64,000 bases of DNA from Verrucomicrobiia bacterium (GTDB taxonomy: Bacteria; Verrucomicrobiota; Verrucomicrobiia; Verrucomicrobiales; Akkermansiaceae). The first letter of the stretch is position 1. The number at the start of each line of letters is the position of its first letter. Below the pieces are notes generated by a model. That model was not told the DNA's origin and searched no databases. It was given only the letters and a program-made list of their open reading frames with translations. Location of the stretch: the NCBI GenBank assembly GCA_030432565.1, contig JAUIGV010000020.1:1-64000 (forward strand), written 5' to 3'. Of this stretch, positions 35,826-45,338 are shown piece after piece. A program made the translations under genes and the position numbers.

Positions 35826-37264
35826 AGCGTCCATCGATTCGAGACCGGCTCCTTGCGTGGACCACTTTTGTTATCACGCTGATAATGGCGGTGGCAGGTA
35901 CTCTTCTTTATAACTCGGTAAAGCGTTCCCTTTATTCCCAGCACGACCTGTTGCTCAATGAAGCCGCCACGCTCGTTTTGATCGAGGTGAAAGCAAAGAA
36001 TGGTAAAGTCCACCACGAGTGGAAGGCTTCGCTGGATTCGGCATCACGGGAGACGGGCAAGAGCATGATCCAGGTCTGGGATCTTGAAAGTGGAGAGTCG
36101 GTCAAGTCAGCTGCCTTGGGTGAGAGTGATCTGGAAAGACAATACGGGAAGTTGGGTGAGCGCGTTTTCTACAACGTGACCTTCCCGAATGGAGAGGCTG
36201 GACGGGCGGTGGGTATTTTGACCTATCCGGTGGTTGAAGGCATGGAAGGAAACGAGGGTTTTGTTCCCGGTGATCATCCCCAGGTCTTTGTGTGGGCGGA
36301 CAGCACCCAGGAATTGCGTGATGTTCTGATCAAAACCAAACGTGCTTTTGTGGCGGCGGGGGTGGCGGTGGTTCTGCTTTCGGCCATAGCGATCTGGCTC
36401 ATTATCTACCTTTCTTCGCTCGCGGTACAGTCCTTTAGTGCCGATCTTTTGTCGCGCGAGGGAACTGAAATCGGAGAGCCCGTTCCCGTTCCTGATCGCC
36501 TCCCTTCGGAGGTGGCCGGGATGGCCGGGAAGTTCAATGCCTTGTTGGCGCGGATCGATCATTATCGAGAAAAAGATCAGGACTTTTTTCTCAACGTGGC
36601 CCATGAAGTCAGGACGCCGCTGGCCGGAGTGAAGGCGGTGATCGAACAGGCGCTGCGCAGGCCGAGGGAAGTCGAGGACTACCAAAGAAGACTGCGGGAA
36701 GCGCTCGATTCCACCGAGAATCTGGTCCGTCTGACCGATCGGCTTATGGAGTTTGGCAAGCTGCGTAATGCCCGGGAATCGATGGTGCGCACCAACCTTG
36801 ATTTGAATACCTTGCTGGAGGGCGTGCTTGAGAAATTTCGAAGCCGGGCGCTTGAACGCGGCCTGCGGTTCAAAGGTGACTTCTGTGGGAAGGCGGAACT
36901 CGGCACCGACGAGGAACTGCTCAAAATTGTTGTCAATAATCTGGTGGAAAACTCGGTGACCTACGCTGCTCCAAACACCGTGATTGAGCTTAAAACATCG
37001 AGAGCGGAAGGAATGATCGAATTTAAAATTCAAAATGAATACTCAACCCCGGAGAGCCTTCCGGATAATCTCGATGTCTTCTTCGATGCCTTTTACCGAA
37101 ATGACAAGGCTCGCGATCTTGGTGCCAACAACATCGGAATTGGCCTCAGTTTCTGCAAGGAGGTGATGCTTGTGCTGGGTGGACAAATTACGGCTTCGAA
37201 ATCATCTGCTCACGGTCTGTGTTTCACCGTGAGTCTTCCGGTGAATGGACACGCGGTTGACTAG
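35822..37264 (+). CDS. Membrane sensor histidine kinase
   Basis: A 480-residue sensor. TM1 is about 17-33 and TM2 about 176-198, with a ~140-residue periplasmic domain between, then a HAMP-like linker and a HisKA domain with NVAHEVRTPLAG (phospho-accepting His261). The HATPase domain has an N box (VVNNLVENSVTYA), NNIGIGLSFCKEV for the G box, and a C-terminal FTVSLPV. It is translationally coupled to the response regulator and ends convergently with a 4-nt overlap on the next gene. The periplasmic sensor domain is of unknown type. Confidence 0.94.
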   Translation: MKRPSIRDRLLAWTTFVITLIMAVAGTLLYNSVKRSLYSQHDLLLNEAATLVLIEVKAKNGKVHHEWKASLDSASRETGKSMIQVWDLESGESVKSAALGESDLERQYGKLGERVFYNVTFPNGEAGRAVGILTYPVVEGMEGNEGFVPGDHPQVFVWADSTQELRDVLIKTKRAFVAAGVAVVLLSAIAIWLIIYLSSLAVQSFSADLLSREGTEIGEPVPVPDRLPSEVAGMAGKFNALLARIDHYREKDQDFFLNVAHEVRTPLAGVKAVIEQALRRPREVEDYQRRLREALDSTENLVRLTDRLMEFGKLRNARESMVRTNLDLNTLLEGVLEKFRSRALERGLRFKGDFCGKAELGTDEELLKIVVNNLVENSVTYAAPNTVIELKTSRAEGMIEFKIQNEYSTPESLPDNLDVFFDAFYRNDKARDLGANNIGIGLSFCKEVMLVLGGQITASKSSAHGLCFTVSLPVNGHAVD

Positions 37265-39228
37265 CGGGTTTTGACCTCGACCCGGCCATCGGCATGGGCC
37301 TTGATATCGAGGAGTTCACCATGATGACGAATTCCAGAGATGGTAAGTGAGGGCCAGTCGCTCGGGAGCCTGGGATTGATGGTGAAGCCGTCAGGGGTGG
37401 GCTCGAATCCCAAAAATCCGTAGAGGATGACTTGGGAAACGAGAACACTTTCCATGAATTCACGGTCCATTCCCAGTCCGCCCGGAGGACCGCCGCCTTG
37501 CAGGGTTCCCCGGCCCGGCTTGGCGTAGTAAGCGCGGTAGCCGCCTTCTTTTTGCACTTCGTCAAACCACTTCAGGATTTCCTCGAGCCGTTTCCAGGCA
37601 TCGTCCGGCCCCTTCGTTTTGAGACGTGCCATGAGGTCGTGGAAAGTGAATCCGAGCACGGCTCCGCCGTCTTGAACCTGATTGCCCCAGGGAATGCTTT
37701 CGGGGCCCGACCAGGCCCAGACGTAGCATTCGACATTGCGTTTGGTGGTGGCGCGGGGTCCGAAACGCCATCGATAAATATCAGCTCCACTGGAAGTGTC
37801 GCCGGCGACGGTGCGTTTGCCATCGAGCCAGTCGAAAATGGAGCGGGCCTGTTCCTCCGAGGCGAGCCCGTAGTGGATGGCCTCGAGATTCACGAAGGTA
37901 AAGCCATAGTCGTAGCTCGTGCCGCTGTGATCAATCCAGCCGACGAACCTGCCTGCCCTTGGATTCCAAAAGCGGTTTTGAAAATCGGCCCGGATTTCGT
38001 CGGCCAGCTTGTTCAAAGGGCCGGGTTGGAAAGTGACAAGCTCACGTGGGAGTTTCCAATCGGGATGCCGGTTGATGGCATCCTCCAGTTTGGCGAGCTT
38101 CCGGAGGGCATCGTAAAGATACATTGTTGCGATGGCATCCTGCCCTCCGAAGGGGATTAGATCCCAGTAGTTGTTACCAACGCCAAGCCCGGGTCGAAGA
38201 GTTTTTATTCCATCCGGCGAAATGACGAGACCACTTCGGCCATCGTGTCCAACCCAGGGAACGTGAACATACTTTTTCCCGCGAACAGAGAATTCCTTCA
38301 ATGCAAAGCTCGCGGCTTCTCTGATGCGGTTAATGTTCTTCCCGAGAAAATCGAGATCTCGGGTCCACGCGAAGTAGTCGCAACACCCGCGGATGAAATT
38401 GGAGTTGGTGATGGGGTGGCGCGTGTCGATCGCGGTGATGATGGATTTAAAATCGATCTCCGCACCGACTTGAGCCGGGATGGTGATTCGGTAACGGGTG
38501 AGAAGCCCGGCATACTCCGGGTGGCGGAACATCGGAAGGTTATCGTACTTCATCCCATCCTGATCGCAGGGTGATTTGAAGGTGACGTGCCGGCCCCTTG
38601 GCCATTCTGGTTCGCCTTCAAGCAACCATTCGATCCTGGCTTGTGAAGTGGTCGGGAGCCCGCGGGCGGCCCACTCGAGCCGGGCGAAGGGAGCCACAAC
38701 AGTGCCGCAACGGAAAGCCGGCGTGGTGATGGTGACGACCTCGTCCGTGCATTTCAGGCGTAGCCCGCTGCCGGGATCGATCCCGAGTTCCTTGGCCCCG
38801 CGAATGGTCCAGCCTTCGGTGGACGTGAGAGGTTTAAGCTTGAAGATCTGAATTGCCCAGACGTCGTCATGGTTCGAGAAATGGAAGCCCGTACCGGTGC
38901 TTTGTTGCCACGCGGGAAAGGGCCAGCCTTCGCTGTGCGCCATACCCCGGTGTTGCTGCATCGAGACGTATCCATCGCTTCCGATCTTTCTCTTAAGAAA
39001 TGAAGCGCGGTATTGCTGCTGCTTCTTCCCCGAGACCCAGAGGGTGGATTTGGGAAGCCACGCGTCCCAGAGCGTGCAGTCCGAAAAGGCGTTCTCGTGG
39101 TGGAGTTGGTGCAGTTGATTGAGCGACGCCATCCGGCTTTCAAACCCCGGCACGGAGTATTCCGGAAAAGGCTCCGCGAAACCGCCGCGAAGAAGCGAAA
39201 TCGTAGCGAGAAGGACGACGCGCCTCAT
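37261..39228 (-). CDS. Secreted six-hairpin glycosidase-like protein
   Basis: A 655-residue exported protein with a signal peptide (about 1-18). The N-terminal ~270 residues are beta-rich. The middle and C-terminal region looks like an (alpha/alpha)6 barrel of the amylo-glucosidase/rhamnosidase type: FAWTRDLDFLGKNINRIREA, GVGNNYWDLIPFGGQDAIAT, IHYGLASEEQARSIFDWLDG and WGNQVQDGGAVLGFTFHDLM. A final beta strand set (PDGFTINPRLPSDWPSLTIS) matches the C-terminal domain common to such enzymes. No CAZy family can be fixed by eye. It follows the SHD1-like gene by 4 nt, so they are co-transcribed. Confidence 0.75.
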   Translation of the reverse strand: MRRVVLLATISLLRGGFAEPFPEYSVPGFESRMASLNQLHQLHHENAFSDCTLWDAWLPKSTLWVSGKKQQQYRASFLKRKIGSDGYVSMQQHRGMAHSEGWPFPAWQQSTGTGFHFSNHDDVWAIQIFKLKPLTSTEGWTIRGAKELGIDPGSGLRLKCTDEVVTITTPAFRCGTVVAPFARLEWAARGLPTTSQARIEWLLEGEPEWPRGRHVTFKSPCDQDGMKYDNLPMFRHPEYAGLLTRYRITIPAQVGAEIDFKSIITAIDTRHPITNSNFIRGCCDYFAWTRDLDFLGKNINRIREAASFALKEFSVRGKKYVHVPWVGHDGRSGLVISPDGIKTLRPGLGVGNNYWDLIPFGGQDAIATMYLYDALRKLAKLEDAINRHPDWKLPRELVTFQPGPLNKLADEIRADFQNRFWNPRAGRFVGWIDHSGTSYDYGFTFVNLEAIHYGLASEEQARSIFDWLDGKRTVAGDTSSGADIYRWRFGPRATTKRNVECYVWAWSGPESIPWGNQVQDGGAVLGFTFHDLMARLKTKGPDDAWKRLEEILKWFDEVQKEGGYRAYYAKPGRGTLQGGGPPGGLGMDREFMESVLVSQVILYGFLGFEPTPDGFTINPRLPSDWPSLTISGIRHHGELLDIKAHADGRVEVKTR

Positions 39229-39232
39229 CCCG

Positions 39233-40000
39233 CTATTTGATGGTGATCACTTCCGGCTTCCCGGGCTCGGATTTCTCAACCATCTTTGCCTCCTCGTCCT
39301 TTGTCATGAAGGTCTCATCCGTCTCGTCACCTTCCTCCAGGGAAATGATGGCCTCTTTGGCGTCATCGAGCAGCGAGGTCGACGATCCGAGGTAGATCAG
39401 ACGCATGTCACGCTTTCGTTGGATCTGAAGAACGTATCCCAAACCGCGATGGCCCCGGCCTTTTTCCTTGCCATTGTTACTTCGCTCGACTTCCTGAAAG
39501 TGGTTTTCGATGTCCTTGAAAATCGCCTTCTTGGTGTCGCCCGGTTTGATGGAAATGTCGAATACCTGGCGGGAAAGCACCTTGTATTGATCGTTGTCAA
39601 AAACGGAGCGGCCGATGAGATAGTAAACCACCTCGCTGTCTTCCAACTCCTTCTTGGGGCTGAAGTTCTTGATCTCAACCCTCATCCCAAAGGTTTGCCT
39701 GGTGGATGAGGATCCTTTGCCGCGGTCCTTGCTGAGCCCGCGGTCGAAATCCGGCGTGACTTCCAGGTCGGGGACCTTGTCGGCAATCCAAGTGGTGATG
39801 AAGGTCTGGTCGGCTTCGCTGAGTGTCTCGCGGTTGACAGGAACGACGCGGCCCCCTCTGAGTCGCAGCCAGGCATGAGTGGTATTGGCCTTGATGAGTT
39901 CCGCTTCCAGCGTCCGGTCCTGGGTATCGGTGAAAGTGCGATACTCCGCATACGCCGACGCAAGCAGGGCGTGAAAAAGAAGAAAGAGCGGGAATTTCAT
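39233..40000 (-). CDS. Secreted SHD1-like domain protein
   Basis: A 255-residue exported protein with signal peptide MKFPLFLLFHALLASAYA followed directly by an SLA1-homology-1-like domain (YRTFTDTQDRTLEAELIKAN, then LRGGRVVPVNRETLSEADQT), a motif common in planctomycete and verrucomicrobial exported proteins. The rest is beta-rich (about 100-215) and ends in an acidic tail. Upstream partner of the six-hairpin glycosidase-like gene. The exact function is not known. Confidence 0.72.
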   Translation of the reverse strand: MKFPLFLLFHALLASAYAEYRTFTDTQDRTLEAELIKANTTHAWLRLRGGRVVPVNRETLSEADQTFITTWIADKVPDLEVTPDFDRGLSKDRGKGSSSTRQTFGMRVEIKNFSPKKELEDSEVVYYLIGRSVFDNDQYKVLSRQVFDISIKPGDTKKAIFKDIENHFQEVERSNNGKEKGRGHRGLGYVLQIQRKRDMRLIYLGSSTSLLDDAKEAIISLEEGDETDETFMTKDEEAKMVEKSEPGKPEVITIK

Positions 40001-40110
40001 AGACTCAGTTAATCGGTTTCGTGATCTGATCTTTCAAGAGGGTATTCAATAACGGGGCCAATTCACGGGCTTGTGCTTTTCATCCCGCCCGGGGGGACTA
40101 AAGTTAGCGC

Positions 40111-40962
40111 GTGACCCCTGCCGAGTTTCAAATCCTGAAGACTGTCTTTCTGACGGTCGTCGCATTGTTTTTGCTTCTGGCTCTGCCGGGTTACGCGTGG
40201 TTGCGAAAGTCCGCGCCGGAGATCGACTTAATCCCCGGGGGAAGAGTTTCAATTTCGGCGATCAAGCCTCTCGATCTCATTGTGGTTGGTCTCTATATTC
40301 TGGTCTTTGCGGGATTTCTAAAAGGGACCGAATTTAAAATGAATCATCCCGAGGAGTTGGAAATGTCTGCCGGGATGGTGATGGCGAGTTCCATCACAAT
40401 GCTTCTGATCGCGGCGGTTGTTCCTGCTGTTCTTTTTTGGCGGGTCAATCTGATGGAGGTTTTTGGACTTCGTTGGCCGGATTGGAAAAACATCCTATGG
40501 ATCATGCCGGCATTTGTTTTTGCCATGATGGTGATCGGTGCCTTGATGGTGGCTTCCGGTTGGCAGTCGTGGGTTCAGGATTCCCTTGGCTCAAAGCCTC
40601 AGGAAGCGGTCACTCTGGTGAGAGAGACCTCGGACATGGGGTTGTTGGTGGCGATGGCGGTGGCGGCGATCGTTGTTGCGCCGATTGCCGAGGAGGTGAT
40701 TTTCAGGGGCTACCTCTATCCGGTCCTGAAACGATTCACCGATCGTTGGTTTGCTTCGGTCTTTACCGGAGTGTTTTTCGGCGTGATTCACTTCAACCTT
40801 ATGGCCCTGCCAATGCTGGCCTTGATGGGTGTGGTGCTTGCGGTGATTTATGAGAAATCGGGTTCGCTTTGGGTCCCGGTCGGCTGTCATGCGGCTTTCA
40901 ATGCCACCTCCGTTGGTGTTATGTTACTTTCGCGGATGTACGAACTCCCCACGGCGCCATGA
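40111..40962 (+). CDS. CPBP-family intramembrane metalloprotease
   Basis: A 283-residue polytopic protein of the CAAX/CPBP (Abi) family. Motif 1 EEVIFRGYLYP (E-E-x-x-x-R), motif 2 FFGVIHFN with His, and motif 3 GCHAAFNAT with His/Asn are all present, so catalytic residues are complete. About seven membrane helices. It starts at GTG 40111 and its last codons overlap thiL by 4 nt, implying co-expression with thiL. Substrate unknown. Confidence 0.88.
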   Translation: MTPAEFQILKTVFLTVVALFLLLALPGYAWLRKSAPEIDLIPGGRVSISAIKPLDLIVVGLYILVFAGFLKGTEFKMNHPEELEMSAGMVMASSITMLLIAAVVPAVLFWRVNLMEVFGLRWPDWKNILWIMPAFVFAMMVIGALMVASGWQSWVQDSLGSKPQEAVTLVRETSDMGLLVAMAVAAIVVAPIAEEVIFRGYLYPVLKRFTDRWFASVFTGVFFGVIHFNLMALPMLALMGVVLAVIYEKSGSLWVPVGCHAAFNATSVGVMLLSRMYELPTAP

Positions 40963-41834
40963 AGTTGGTTGGCCAACTGGGTGAGGACGGCTTGATCGCG
41001 CGCGTCTGTGGAGATTTGGCGACCTCGTCTCAGGTCGTGGTTGGGCCGGGCGACGACTGTGCGGTGGTGGGAACCGGAGAAGATTTGGTGCTCTTGAAAA
41101 CTGATGCGGTAGTGGCCGGAGTGCATTTTTTACCCGACGAAAAACCAGACCGGGTTGGTTGGAAGGCGGTGGCCCGGGTCCTTAGCGACTTTGCGGCGAT
41201 GGGTGGGCAGCCCGGCGAATTGCTGGTGACCTTGGCTTTGGCCCCCGAGGTTTCAGTCGATTGGGTGGACGGTCTTTATCGGGGTATGAACTCGTGCCTG
41301 GCCCGGCATGGCGGAGTCATTGTCGGTGGCGAGACGACTTCTCTTCCCTCCGGAACACCGGCCATGATTTCAGTGGCTGGAAGGGGAATGGTGACCCGGA
41401 AAAATCTCGTCACGCGGAGCGGCGGGCGTCCGGGAGATAGCATCTATGTGACGGGCTGGCTCGGTGGGTCAATCCGCGGCAAGCACCTCGATTTTACGCC
41501 CCGACTTTGTGAGGCAGCCTGGCTGGTCGGCAACGGTGCGATTACCGCGATGATGGACTTGTCCGATGGATTGGCCAAAGATCTCCCACGCCTGGCTGCG
41601 ATGAGCGGGGTGGGATTTAAGATCGAGCGGGAAGCGCTGCCTCTTTCGAAAGGGGTGGGAATCGAGCAGGCTCTCGGTGACGGCGAGGACTACGAGCTTC
41701 TCTTCACGAGCAGTGAGGAGATTGGGGAGCGCTGGCGGGAGAGATTTCCGGACCTGGCGCTGACCAGGGTGGGCTGCCTCGTGCAAGGAACCGGGGAGGC
41801 CATCGACGGAGGTTGGGACCACTTCCGCCGATGA
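40959..41834 (+). CDS. thiL: Thiamine-monophosphate kinase
   Basis: Phosphorylates thiamine monophosphate to the active diphosphate. Family blocks: GEDGLIARV, VVGPGDDCAVVGTG, LLKTDAVVAGVHFLPD, VLSDFAAMGGQPGELLVTLA, GGETTSLPSG, MMDLSDGLAKDLPRLA and GDGEDYELLF. 291 residues from ATG 40959, slightly short but complete. The start overlaps the CPBP protease stop (ATGA). Confidence 0.95.
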   Translation: MKLVGQLGEDGLIARVCGDLATSSQVVVGPGDDCAVVGTGEDLVLLKTDAVVAGVHFLPDEKPDRVGWKAVARVLSDFAAMGGQPGELLVTLALAPEVSVDWVDGLYRGMNSCLARHGGVIVGGETTSLPSGTPAMISVAGRGMVTRKNLVTRSGGRPGDSIYVTGWLGGSIRGKHLDFTPRLCEAAWLVGNGAITAMMDLSDGLAKDLPRLAAMSGVGFKIEREALPLSKGVGIEQALGDGEDYELLFTSSEEIGERWRERFPDLALTRVGCLVQGTGEAIDGGWDHFRR

Positions 41835-41843
41835 GAGACCCGG

Positions 41844-42836
41844 TCACTTCTTAGGCATGATGGGGGAGTTGATGTCCGCCAGGTCTGAGGGCTTGATGCC
41901 TTTGACCTCTCCGCCGAAGCTGAAGGAAGAAGGATTGTAGTCTCCGACGAAGTCGACCTTAGCGTCCGCCTTGATGTCCTTTTCGAGACCGGCGGCCCAG
42001 AAGATGCCGTTGATAATGAGGCGGCGGTAGTTGGGATCGAGAAGGTCCTGGGAAGCTCCTTGGGTCGAGTGGAAAACACGGGCTTTTTTGCCGTCCTTGG
42101 AGGTGTAGTGGCGGGTCCAGGTGGAAGGACTTGGCTTCTTGGTCTCGTCGACCGGGGAATCCTTGGTCATGCCATTGAGGGGCTGGCTTTCAGTGAGAAC
42201 GGTGAAGGTGTCATCGGGGATCCCCACATAAGCTCCGGCCATGCAGAGGGCATTGTCACCCACGCCACGGAGGATGGGATGGTCCTTCTGGTCCCTCTTC
42301 AACTGAATCCGGGTGGCTTGTTTGTGGTTGCGTCCGTAGTGGCCGACCCAGGTGTTTCCGAGCACCTGATGGCCGAAACCTTTTTCGTATTCCTTGCCAC
42401 CGTATTTGAAGTCGAATTTCGAGTAAGTTTTACCCTTGGGAATTTTGAAGGCATGAGAGGAAGTGCGCAGGCCGACGACCGGGCCACCGCGTTCGACGTA
42501 GTCTGCGATGTGCTTCATCTGGTCATCGGGAAGGTCAAGGAAGCGGGCGAAGATGACCATGAGGTCGGCGTCCTCGAGGGCCTCGAGGCCTTTGATATTG
42601 GAAGCGCCGGCCTTGATGTGGCCCTTTTCATCGACTCCGAAAAGCACGGTGGTTTTGAATCCGTGGTGCTGGGCGAGGATGCGGGCGAGAGCCGGACAGG
42701 TTTCCTCGGTGCGATACTCGTGATCCGACGCGACGAAGACGATGTGTTTTCCTTTTCCCGGACCCTCACCACCCTTGTAGGTGATTTGACCAAGAACCGG
42801 AAAAACGCTGAGAAAGAAGAGGAAAATGAATTTCAT
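41844..42836 (-). CDS. Secreted ThuA-domain protein
   Basis: A 330-residue exported protein with signal peptide MKFIFLFFLSVFPVLG and a ThuA (glutamine-amidotransferase-like) domain: HIVFVASDHEYRTEETCPAL, DADLMVIFARFLDLPDDQMK, YVERGGPVVGLRTSSHAF, GNTWVGHYGRNHKQATRI and FHSTQGASQDLLDPNYRRLI. ThuA was named from trehalose use in rhizobia; secreted forms are abundant in Verrucomicrobia and their chemistry is unknown. An ATG two codons upstream (42842) is also possible. Convergent with thiL. Confidence 0.85.
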   Translation of the reverse strand: MKFIFLFFLSVFPVLGQITYKGGEGPGKGKHIVFVASDHEYRTEETCPALARILAQHHGFKTTVLFGVDEKGHIKAGASNIKGLEALEDADLMVIFARFLDLPDDQMKHIADYVERGGPVVGLRTSSHAFKIPKGKTYSKFDFKYGGKEYEKGFGHQVLGNTWVGHYGRNHKQATRIQLKRDQKDHPILRGVGDNALCMAGAYVGIPDDTFTVLTESQPLNGMTKDSPVDETKKPSPSTWTRHYTSKDGKKARVFHSTQGASQDLLDPNYRRLIINGIFWAAGLEKDIKADAKVDFVGDYNPSSFSFGGEVKGIKPSDLADINSPIMPKK

Positions 42837-43434
42837 GGGCATTAGTTACGGTCAGGAATCCGGGAATCTCGCAAGCGAAGCTCAATTGACTGGAGCCGGC
42901 ACAGAACCACGCTCCATTCATGGCCAAGCATACAAAAGATGCATTTTCCGCCTTTCGCGATTCAATGATAATAATTAAGCCTTCGCAGATCTGCCCTGCT
43001 CTTTGTTGCCCCAAAGCTCCCTTCCTTCCCCATGAACTCTGTCTAAACCTGGTTTCCGCGACCCTTCCGCCCAAAGCAATTTCCTGGCAACGATTCAAAA
43101 TGCCTGAGATGGTCGTGATCGGGAGCAACAGCCGTCGATTTTCGCCGGGACCTGTGATTCCGATCCTTCTTGCGTCGGCTAAAATGCTTTTACCTCTTCA
43201 GGCGGAGTCACCGGCGATTGCACCCGCTACTAGACCACAGGAGACAGGGTGCGACCCGCAGAAGTCGGAAAGGACAATCGCCGTGGAGGTGGAGCCGATC
43301 AGGCTCCACAACGTTGACCAGATGGGTTTGCTCGTGGAGACGATCGGTTCGGTTAACAGAATCGAGCGTGGTCCGGAGCCCAACGAGCTGGTTTGCCATC
43401 GAGACGAAGACATTGAGATCGTTTCTCGAGTTAG
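42837..43434. other. Intergenic region upstream of a transposase remnant
   Basis: About 600 nt with no credible intact gene. Open frames exist on both strands but look like overlapping shadows with no domains. Near 43390-43455 one plus-strand frame reads WFAIETKTLRSFLELVRRV, positioned where a RayT catalytic segment would be, but no His-x-His is present. Confidence 0.4.
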
Positions 43435-44253
43435 TGCGACGGGTGGCCGAGGAAATTTGAGACGAAGGCGGGGGAGCCGGTTGGAGCTGGCGAGGAACGG
43501 CTTTTAGCCCATTTGTCGACGGTCTATTCCGAGGCCTTTCTAAAACTGCTGCGCAATGAGTTGAAGAGCCTTCGGGAGAGGGGAATGGATGAAGAGGCAG
43601 CAAAGATCCTGCAACGGTTCAAGGACCGTTTCTGCGATGTGAGTCTTTTTACCAAGGAGCTGAAGGAAAGGTTTAGTCGTTGGTTCAACAAGCAGAATGG
43701 CCGTCGCGGCACGCTCTGGATGGATCGCTTTCAGAGTGTCTTTGTGGAGGGGGAGGCTGCACTTGCGACGATGGCGGCATACATTGACCTGAATCCGGTT
43801 CGAGCGGGAATCGTCGGGGACCCGATGCTTTATGAATGGAGCGGATATGGAAATGCCGTCGGGGGAAGCAAACGGGCGCGTCGTGGACTCTGCAAAGCTT
43901 TGAATCTTCCCCAGGATTGCTGGGAAGGCCGGGGGCTCGAGCGCTATCGTCTCTATCTCTATGACGAAGGTGTAGCGGTCGAGCCGCAGTCGCCATCGCT
44001 TGGAAAAAGGAAGAGGGGTCGACGCGGGTTTAAGATGGAAGCGCGAAGCGAGGCGATCGAAAGGAAAGGTAAAATTAGTCCGGCTCAAGCTCTGCGAAAG
44101 CGAATCGCGTCCTTTTCGGCCGGAGTGGCAATTGGAAGTGAAAGATTTGTGAAGAGAATGGCTTCCCGTTATCAGGATGAGATGGGGCGGAAGAAGCTAC
44201 CCAAATCTCATCAGGACCCGGGAGCTGGCGGATTTTATGTGATGAGGGAGTGA
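43435..44253 (+). pseudogene. RayT-type (Y1/REP-associated) transposase, C-terminal remnant
   Basis: The open frame encodes the C-terminal two thirds of a REP-associated tyrosine transposase-like protein: VSLFTKELKERFSRWFNKQN, RRGTLWMDRFQSVFVEGEAA, AAYIDLNPVRAGIVGDPMLY, and a basic tail. No ATG lies near its beginning (only TTG 43513), an in-frame TAG sits at 43432-43434, and the N-terminal His-hydrophobic-His metal site expected upstream is absent in all three plus frames. It is therefore probably inactive. No clear REP palindromes were seen beside it. Confidence 0.65.
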
Positions 44254-44513
44254 ACGGGTCAGAATAGGAGTGCGGGCCGCTGACGCAGGCAAAGAATCCC
44301 ATCGGGAGTGGCTATTACCCCTTTTTCTTTGCCAGCGATCCAAGGGAAAAATCCCACCCAGCCCGAGCCCCCAAACTCCTCCAGCGAGCCTGTCCCAATT
44401 CATCACACCCCAAACCAGGACCTCTTCTACAGGGAGATCAAATTGATATTTTTTGCTGTCGCAATCTCTCCGGCTCATTCAGTTTGTCGCCCTCCGAAAC
44501 ACCACCAAATCTC

Positions 44514-45257
44514 ATGAAAACATCACTGTTACTCACCTTCCTCCTCGCGATCCCGGCCCTCGGTGATCATCACGGGGAAGCGAATAAGGAAGCTGCCGGT
44601 CTTCCCGCCGGTCTTCCTGCCAAGTCAGATACAGCGGCACTTGAAGAAGTCGGCTTCAAAGCCCTCTTCAATGGCAAGGACCTTACCGGTTGGAAAAAAG
44701 TCGGCGGTTCTGCGAGTTACGAAGTGAAGGACGGAGCGATCCGTGGCTTTGGCAAGAGCATCAAGGGTAATACCTTCCTGCGCACCGAGAAGGAGTACGG
44801 CGACTTTATCTACACCTTCCAATTCAAGTTCGTGGACAAGTCCGGCAATTCGGGCTGCATGTTCCGTGCCTTTCAGAAGGATGGCAAACCTGATGGCCGT
44901 GTCACCGGTTACCAGTGCGAGCACGATAATTTTAAGAATGGCAAGCGCGCCTGGACAGCCGGTATTTTTGACGAGGCCCGTCGCGGATGGCTGGATCCCA
45001 ACAAGAAGGCTTCCGCCGAAGTGAAGGACAAGTTCACCGAGCAGGGCAATCGCCTCTTCAAGTGGGACGACTGGAATACCATTGTGATCAAGTGCAAGGG
45101 GAATCACATTGAGACCTACCTGAATGGTGAGAAGCGTGCGGACTTCACAGACACTGACGAGAAGAACACCGACCTCAAAGGCTTCTTCGCGCTTCAGGTC
45201 CACGGTGGACCTTCCGGCGATATTCTCTGGAAGAACCTCTACCTCAAAGAACTCTAG
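44514..45257 (+). CDS. Secreted DUF1080 (3-keto-disaccharide hydrolase family) protein
   Basis: A 247-residue exported protein with signal peptide MKTSLLLTFLLAIPALG. The DUF1080 domain starts at GFKALFNGKDLTGWKKVGG and includes FLRTEKEYGDFIYTFQFKFV, SGNSGCMFRAF, NRLFKWDDWNTIVIKCKG and FFALQVHGGPSGDILWKNLY. Members cleave 3-keto-glycosides or bind glycans. ATG 44514 gives the signal peptide; the upstream TTG at 44484 is unlikely. A terminator follows directly, so it is transcribed separately from the phosphoesterase gene. Confidence 0.9.
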   Translation: MKTSLLLTFLLAIPALGDHHGEANKEAAGLPAGLPAKSDTAALEEVGFKALFNGKDLTGWKKVGGSASYEVKDGAIRGFGKSIKGNTFLRTEKEYGDFIYTFQFKFVDKSGNSGCMFRAFQKDGKPDGRVTGYQCEHDNFKNGKRAWTAGIFDEARRGWLDPNKKASAEVKDKFTEQGNRLFKWDDWNTIVIKCKGNHIETYLNGEKRADFTDTDEKNTDLKGFFALQVHGGPSGDILWKNLYLKEL

Positions 45258-45276
45258 AATCGTTGGTTCTTCACGT

Positions 45277-45320
45277 CCCGCTGCTTGCTCCGGAGATTCG
45301 GAGTGACCAGCGGGTTTTTA
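45277..45320 (+). terminator. Rho-independent terminator after DUF1080 gene
   Basis: CCCGCTG (45277-45283) pairs with CAGCGGG (45308-45314), with inner pairing CTCCG/CGGAG, and is followed by TTTTTATT. It separates the DUF1080 gene from the phosphoesterase-SGNH pair, whose promoter must lie very near or overlap it. Confidence 0.85.
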
Positions 45321-45338
45321 TTGCCCAGACTCCCCACC

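Noticed and set aside
43208-43603. Minus-strand frame upstream of the transposase remnant
   Set aside because: No recognisable domain; it overlaps the remnant and looks like an antisense shadow.
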